A stretch of DNA of 64,000 nt from contig NC_033621.1 of NCBI RefSeq assembly GCF_001540865.1, positions 20,434,064 through 20,498,063 on the forward strand. The letters are read 5' to 3'. Both the position numbers and the translations under genes were made by a program. The DNA is from Ananas comosus (lineage: Eukaryota; Streptophyta; Magnoliopsida; Poales; Bromeliaceae). The notes below the pieces were generated by a model. The model saw only the letters and a list, made by a program, of their open reading frames with translations. It was not told the origin of the DNA and did no database searches. Below, in pieces: positions 58,159 to 64,000 of the stretch (positions are counted from its first letter, which is position 1; every line of letters begins with the position of its first letter).

Positions 58159-59255
58159 ATGAAAATGAGCCCACTACAAATGGAGTTATCGGATGCATAT
58201 GGAAGAAGAATAAAGGCAACATGGGATGCTGTATCGACCAGGGTTTTTTGTGATATATGTGTTGAGGAAGTCATTGCTGGTAATCGGCCTAACACCCATT
58301 TTAACAAAACCGGATGGGTAAACGTGGTCGGCAAGTTTCAGGAAAGGGCAAAAAGAAATTATGACTACAAGCAACTGAAAAATAAGTGGGATTCACTTAA
58401 AAGGGATTGGGTGTTATGGAAGCTGCTTGTCAGGAACGAAAAAAGAGTTGAATGGGATTACGAGAGAGGTACTATCGACGCTAATATGGAATGGTGTGAT
58501 GAGAAATTAAAGGTTAGTTACCATTTTACCACTGAGGCATTAGTTTTTAGTACGCCTATTGTCTACGTAGTAGTTTAATCGGATCCCAACTATTGTAGGT
58601 TTTCCCCGATGCTGCAAAGTTTCGTGGAGGAGATTTGGAGAATATGAAACAATTGGATATCATGTTCTCGAATGCGCTACCTTCGGGTGAGACGACGATG
58701 ACACCTGCTTTTAATACCATGCTACCTGCGCCAATTGTTGATGAATCAAATGAAGATCAGATAGAAGGTAGCAGCGATTCGGTGGATGACGTTGATTTTG
58801 CGAACATCAATGCGGACAATGTAACAATTGCCTCTTACGTCACCCCTATCCGGGAATTTCCTGGAGAAGGACGTGTCAAGCGGAAGAAGAGAACGTTCGA
58901 CGTTCGGGAAGAGGCGAACGAGAAAAGGGGTCGCAGAAGAAAAGCGAAGCTTGGAAATGCTGTCTACATGCATAAAGAATTGGAGCGCATCCGCAATGCT
59001 GTCGAGAGTTATAACTCGCAAGCGACTTGCTCGGTTACATCAAGGAAGACCGATTACCCCGGATGTGGCATCATGGAGTGTATGGGATTGCTAGAGACAA
59101 TTCCCGAGGTGGAGATCGGTGGCGAGTTATACATGCTGGGCACCCGTTTGTTCATAAAACGCGACTATAGAGAAATGTTTGTTGCTCTGAAGAGACCGGA
59201 TGTGCAGCTCTTATGGCTCAAGCAGGAGCTCGAGACGGAGGCGAGGAGTCGCTAG
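58159..59255 (+). CDS. MYB/SANT-like DNA-binding protein (LIMYB-type)
   Basis: Two exons, 58159-58512 and 58599-59255 (TAG), join in phase 0 across an 86-bp GT-AG intron, giving about 336 residues. Residues 13-110 form a Myb/SANT-like domain: TWDAVSTRVFCDICVEEV, FNKTGWVNVVGKF, YDYKQLKNKWDSLKRDWVLW, then GTIDANMEWCDEKLK and FPDAAKFRGGDLENM. These are the conserved blocks of plant L10-interacting MYB and related proteins, a family also linked to PIF/Harbinger transposon accessory proteins. A lysine/arginine-rich segment (RVKRKKRTF, EKRGRRRK) may be a nuclear signal. The C-terminal MECMGLLETIPEVE block is typical. The start is the first ATG of the frame; an upstream exon is possible. The frame is intact. 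Confidence 0.75.
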
Positions 59256-60213
59256 GATTGACTTAATCATGTTTCATGTTGTTTTCTAGTTTGGCTAACA
59301 TCAAAGGTGCTTCTGTGAAATTTAAGAATATGTATTGCATGCTATACATCCTTCTCCACCAAGAACTCATGAAGGAGCAGTAAAGAGTGGTGTGTTCTTT
59401 GTTTGTTCTTGATTCGGAACCTTTTCTTATTGTCTTTTTTGTGGTACATAATACTTGAAATTTCATTTCTAAGAAATGGATATTTTGAAATGGGTTTTGT
59501 CCAATTTTGGTGATGATTTTATAGAATTTATTATAAGTTTTGATTATGTTTTTGCAACTATTTTAGAACAATGCTGAGAGAGCCACTAAAATTTCTAAAA
59601 ATTCAAAAACAAGCAAAGTTGAGGAGCTCACTCCAAAAAGGACCATCGTTGAGCGTAAATAGAACACGGCAATGCGTGGAAAGCCGTCGCCGAATCTCTC
59701 GTTTTCGAGAGAGACGGCGCCGACTCTGCTAATAGCATTAGCCGTCATTTGAGAACTGGCGCGTCGTTACGTGGCCTCTTCCTCATCCACAACGCTTCTA
59801 GTCTACTACTCTCTCTCAGTAAAATATATGAATACCCCCTCAACTATACTTCGATTTCAAATCACCCTGTCAATTTGTAATTTCCTCTCCTGCTTACTTT
59901 TGATCCTTTTAAAATCGAATAGTTTTAATAAAATAGAATATAAATTGCATCAAAATTTAATGAAACGTTTTAACTTAACAAGCTATAAAAACTTAAATAT
60001 TAAAAATTAAAAAAGTTGAGAGGTCTTAACAAAAAGAAAAAAAAAATATATTGTTGAGGGGGCTTCATTAGAATATCTATTGTTGTGGGGCTCTTCGTGC
60101 ATTTTTAACCCACTCCCTCCCTCTCTCTTTCTCATCCGAGAGCGACGAAGAGCTCTCTCCCCCTCTCTCTCTCTCTCTCTCCCTCTCTCTCTCTCTCTCG
60201 CTCGGATGCGGCG
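59256..60213. other. 3' flank and possible MITE
   Basis: 59256-59500 is likely 3' UTR. Bases 59830-60100 are AT-rich, with ends tgaataccccctcaacta and, reversed, tctaatgaagccccctcaac, suggesting a short inverted-repeat element. No target duplication could be fixed. A CT-rich leader precedes the next gene (60110-60200). Confidence 0.4.
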
Positions 60214-60283
60214 ATGAGAACCGCCTCCTCCCCTGCGGCTTCTCCCATCGCCATGGCGAAGAACAAGAACGCCCAATCCCACA

Positions 60284-60330
<47 letters not shown>

Positions 60331-60838
60331 GGTTGGTTAATTAAATTGGGGTTAGGGCAAATACTCAACCTATCCTGGTACATTTCCTAGTTTGGGCGTG
60401 CATTGTAGATTGTTTGTTATTACTTCCCCTGAGTAGTGAATTTGCTAAATTTGTGAAGTGAAAACACTCTAAATGGTCGATTTTGTACTATTGGAGGCTA
60501 AAGTTTTAATCTTTGTGTTCCTTGGTTCTTTGGAATTCAAATTAAATCTAATTGGAAGTTGGATTGAGGGGATTCTCCTAGTTAGAAGCCTGCACATTAT
60601 CTAGGTTATGAGATGAAATGGGTAAGGAATTGTACAATGACATCAACTTGCTGTCTGCTTGAGGAGTGTTTGGTCGACTAATCGGGCCGAGTTGTTTCCA
60701 CTTTGATTACAATATCGTGTTGATAAGTGAGAGCAAGGATTTAAGTGTCCATCAACACAAGACATATCCACCGTTACATCAATGAAGTGCAAAAAATTTG
60801 ATAATAATATATAATATGCAATTAGAATATATTGATGC

Positions 60839-60895
<57 letters not shown>

Positions 60896-63430
60896 CATGC
60901 CATAATGTGTCGACACACTGGTCGTATCATGCTAGCGAGTGCTCGGCACAACCCTACGCCACAGCACTTAAATCCTTGAGTGAGAGTTTGTGTTTCTTTT
61001 ATTGCTTCTGCATTGAGGACATTCTCATTTAGATTACTATAAATCAATTTGAAGCTAAATGGACTTTGTTCTTTCTGTTGAAAACTGATTAATAATGTCA
61101 AGGGTGTAATGTTTTATTATTGCACTTCTAGGGTCCAGATCAAGTTCCTCCAAGGATTACATCAAACGTTAAGCAGAACCTGCAATTCTTAAAGTTGTGG
61201 AAGGTAAGATATTTATGTATCAACTTTCTTTTTTTTTTTGCTTTTTCTTCCCTGAATTTCTAGAAATCATTATAGCAATACAGCTTCTCCATTATCTTCT
61301 CCATTAGTACATACAACTGCTCGATGGGAAGGTTTTCTCCATTAGCAGCCCTAGCCTTTAACAGTTCTAAAGTAGTTGTTTATTGCTCTATTCTTGCTCG
61401 CACGCTTTCATGTCTCTGTATATTGCGTACCGTCTATATTTACACCATTTCTTTTTGATCATCGGCAACCACAATCAAGCATTCTTGTGTGATTAAGGTT
61501 GATGTTGCAAAGGTTTACGTCTCTTATTTTGAATTGTAGGAATTTCAAAAGAAGAAGACAAGTACACCTAAGCCTGCCACTAGTTACCGCAGAAAGAAGG
61601 CAGTGAAGGAAGACCTTCCAGAAGATACAGATCTTTATCAAGATCCTACTTCAAATCTTTACTAGTCCGGCCCATTTTTCTATTTTTGTACTTGAATTCT
61701 TGAGGGCCTGTTTGGCCTTGCTTAAGTTTCTGGGGAATGCCATTTGTGTCGAGTTGTTCAGAGAATCACTTTGAGCATTTTCATTAAAATCCTCAATTTT
61801 CTAGGGCCCAGAAGCTTATTTTACCTTCTTCCCTTAGTAAAAGTTTCAAAGTTTTTGTTTGCCAAGCGCCTGACTGTTGTTTCTCAGAATAGGGAAGCTA
61901 TTTGAGAACCTAGGCGTAGTGGGCTCTTGGTTCTTTCTTCTTAGCGTAAAACATGGGAAACAATTAGAATCCTAAATTCCTAACTGAATCTTCAATTTTG
62001 ATCTAGCACAAATCAGGGTTTAGACGCTGTTGTTCCGGTTCTGCTTGTCGATGGTTACAATGTATGCGGCTTCTGGGCAAAGCTAAAGAAGCATTTCATG
62101 AAAGGAAGGCTTGATATTGCTCGGCAGAAGCTCATCGATGAGCTGATAACATTTAGCGTACTCAAAGGTTTGTGCTGACCCTATGCTATTACTTTTTGCG
62201 GATTGAAATTTTACCATCTTCCTCTTCCTGCATCAATTTGAACTCAGCTAACCCAAAAAACTCACAAGGTGTCGTCTTTTATGTAGTTAATAATTTATTT
62301 TTGAATGGCTTATCAACTTATACAGTTAACTTTGCGAGCTATACAGAGGTAAAAGTTGTAGTGGTGTTTGATGCTATGATGTCTGGACTTCCAACTCACA
62401 AGGAAACTTTTGCTGGGTATGATGATTCTTTTGTCCCATGTTAGTGGATTTGTTTGTTTGATTGTTTCATGAGACTGTACAAACAAAACTACAATGGGGA
62501 TTGTTGATGGTGTAGCAATTTGCAGAGTTTTTCTTCATAATACACCTCACAATTTTAATTTTGTTCTATATCTTTGGCTCATTCAATTAGAAGATAATGT
62601 GTTTATGTTACTTGAATGCTAAATGGCATGGTTAACAGCTGCAAGCAGATTTCAAATATGATCTTAGACAATGAGATTTTGCAGTTATATCAAGGCTGTA
62701 TTACCATTGTCTAATGTTTTGCTTCAGTTTTATTAGACACTTCAAAAGGAAACATTATAGCTGACTTAAGTGTTATTTGACTTACTAGTGTTCATAAACA
62801 TTTAGGTTCAGTTGAATCTGATCATAGTTAATATATTAAACTTTCAAGCATTAAAAACAAATAATTTCTTTCCACTGCATTAATTGTCTTTGATTCCTTC
62901 CCACCGTATTTACGAATTTACTTACAATTGATTTATGTGTTTTATTTTTCTCGGATGGCAAAGAGATTCATAAAGTAATTATGCAGGTCATTTTCTTTTC
63001 AACTACCAATGCCACATGTGCACGTCCAATGGATACTCTGAATCTAATAGATAATCTACATTCTTTTTCATCGTTGACGGCCTTATAAGTTGATGCCTTC
63101 AAGTAATGTATGTTGTTTTTGCTTAATGGGACAGTGTTGATGTAGTTTTCTCAGGTGAGACATGTGCTGATGCTTGGATTGAAAAGGAGGTAAGTGATTG
63201 TTGACGTGGATGAACATTAATCTGATTTTATCTTCTATATTTTGCAAAACTTACATGGATGTTCAGAATAAGTATCAGCTCTTAAATGTGATTAGTATCT
63301 TTTCTTTAAAATGTTCAGTGGCTTTCAAATTTATGCACGTATACAGGTTGTAGCTCTGAGGGTGGATGGTTGTCCGAAAGTTTGGGTTGTCACATCCGAT
63401 GTATGTCAGCAACAAGCAGCATATGGAGCA
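60214..63430 (+). CDS. YacP-like NYN-domain endoribonuclease, 3' end outside the window
   Basis: Seven exons join in frame with GT-AG borders: 60214-60285, 61132-61203, 61540-61664, 62007-62167, 62347-62416, 63135-63189 and 63347-63430 (213 codons so far). The protein has GPDQVPPRITSNVKQNLQFL and SYRRKKAVKEDLPEDTDLYQ, then VPVLLVDGYNVCGFWAKLKK, VVVVFDAMMSGLPTHKETFAG, VVFSGETCADAWIEKEV and KVWVVTSDVCQQQAAYGA. These are the acidic NYN/PIN-like core motifs (DGYN, FDA, DAW, SD). From memory it resembles the Arabidopsis yacP-like NYN protein and bacterial YacP/Rae1, which cleave RNA, with a likely organelle role in plants. The start could also be the in-frame ATG at 60253. A (TC)n run follows the first donor. 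No defect was seen. Confidence 0.85.
60841..60893 (+). repeat. (TA)n microsatellite in the first intron of the NYN gene
   Basis: About 26 TA units within the first intron. Confidence 0.95.
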
Positions 63431-64000
63431 GTACGTAATTTTCTGACTATATATCAAAAACTTGCAAACTTACGAGTTTTCACTTGATGTGCCTATTTCT
63501 AGCAGTTTAGCGTTTTATATGCTTACATTAAGATGGGTCATTGATTCTTGCCATAAGACATTGAAGAGATGAGACAATATTATGGAAATGCATTGATATC
63601 AATATATTACACCATTAGGTTTAATTACAACTATATTTTACTGCACTGAATACTAGGGGTTTTTTACAATCATTTTTTTTTCCGAACTCTTAATTAAAAT
63701 TTAGGTTCTACCAGATGAATAGAATTTAAAACAGAACTGACCATCTTGATGAATTGTGGTCCTCTCCATCCCTTGTGAACTTTCACTGAGACGTTGTTTT
63801 GATGGGTAACTGGTTGTAAGGTGTCTTTGATTGAGAGAGAGAAAAAAAAAAAAGGACATAAGCAGCCGCACGAAGATAGCATAGAAAGTTTGAAATTCGT
63901 ACTTCGTCTATGAGTAACTCTCTCTTGTGAGGCTTGCAGTCACGATTTATTATAAATAGTTCAAAATCTTGAAATATTTTTAATCAAGCAAAGGATTTTC
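63431..64000 (+). other. Intron of the NYN gene, running off the window
   Basis: The expected next exon was not found before the window end. The intron begins with GTACGT at 63431. Confidence 0.6.

Overview
The window looks like nuclear DNA from a flowering plant, most likely a monocot. It has spliced plant genes with GT-AG introns, several LTR-retrotransposon families primed by initiator tRNA-Met, Mutator-, hAT-, CACTA- and Helitron-like DNA transposons, a tRNA-derived SINE, and many (TA)n, (ATT)n and (GA)n tracts. Single N characters (1521, 9493, 18061, 23649, 25639, 30930, 32774, 34756) look like assembly joins, and several coincide with duplicated or chimeric sequence. The species cannot be fixed from sequence alone.

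Layout. 1-1520: Copia-type LTR material. 1522-8454: an almost complete but dead Ty3/Gypsy chromovirus (Tekay/Del type) on the minus strand, followed by inverted pieces of the same LTR family (8655-9492, 10686-11571) and a Sirevirus 3' end (11576-13260). 13488-21357: a NUP43 nucleoporin gene on the minus strand. Four C-terminal exons are clear, and a degraded GC-rich first exon is only tentative. 21370-34756: dense nested repeats, namely a Helitron end, a solo Gypsy LTR inside a TRIM LTR, a Copia solo LTR, a duplicated unrecognised segment, compound ATT arrays, a Pack-MULE carrying an aspartic-protease exon, a Gypsy LTR, an intact TRIM, a SINE and a 72-bp minisatellite. 36142-36306: an orphan first exon of an Ole e 1-like protein. 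37775-40384: a DHHC palmitoyltransferase with a nonsense codon and no first exon found. 43182-53390: a hAT element, a small TRIM, Helitron ends and TA-flanked inverted-repeat units, plus an egg-cell-secreted EC1-like gene with one nonsense codon (51183-51635). 53469-54899: a second MULE and a CACTA end. 55737-56110: a LINE fragment.

The right end is healthier. A MYB/SANT-like (LIMYB-type) gene (58159-59255) and a YacP-like NYN-domain ribonuclease gene (60214 onward, running off the window) have intact frames and clean splice sites.

The host genes do not form a pathway. The main theme is a gene-poor, repeat-rich stretch in which host genes and transposons both carry nonsense changes of the type expected from 5-methylcytosine deamination. 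Exon joins and family assignments come from reading the sequence and remembered family motifs; no alignment or database search was run.
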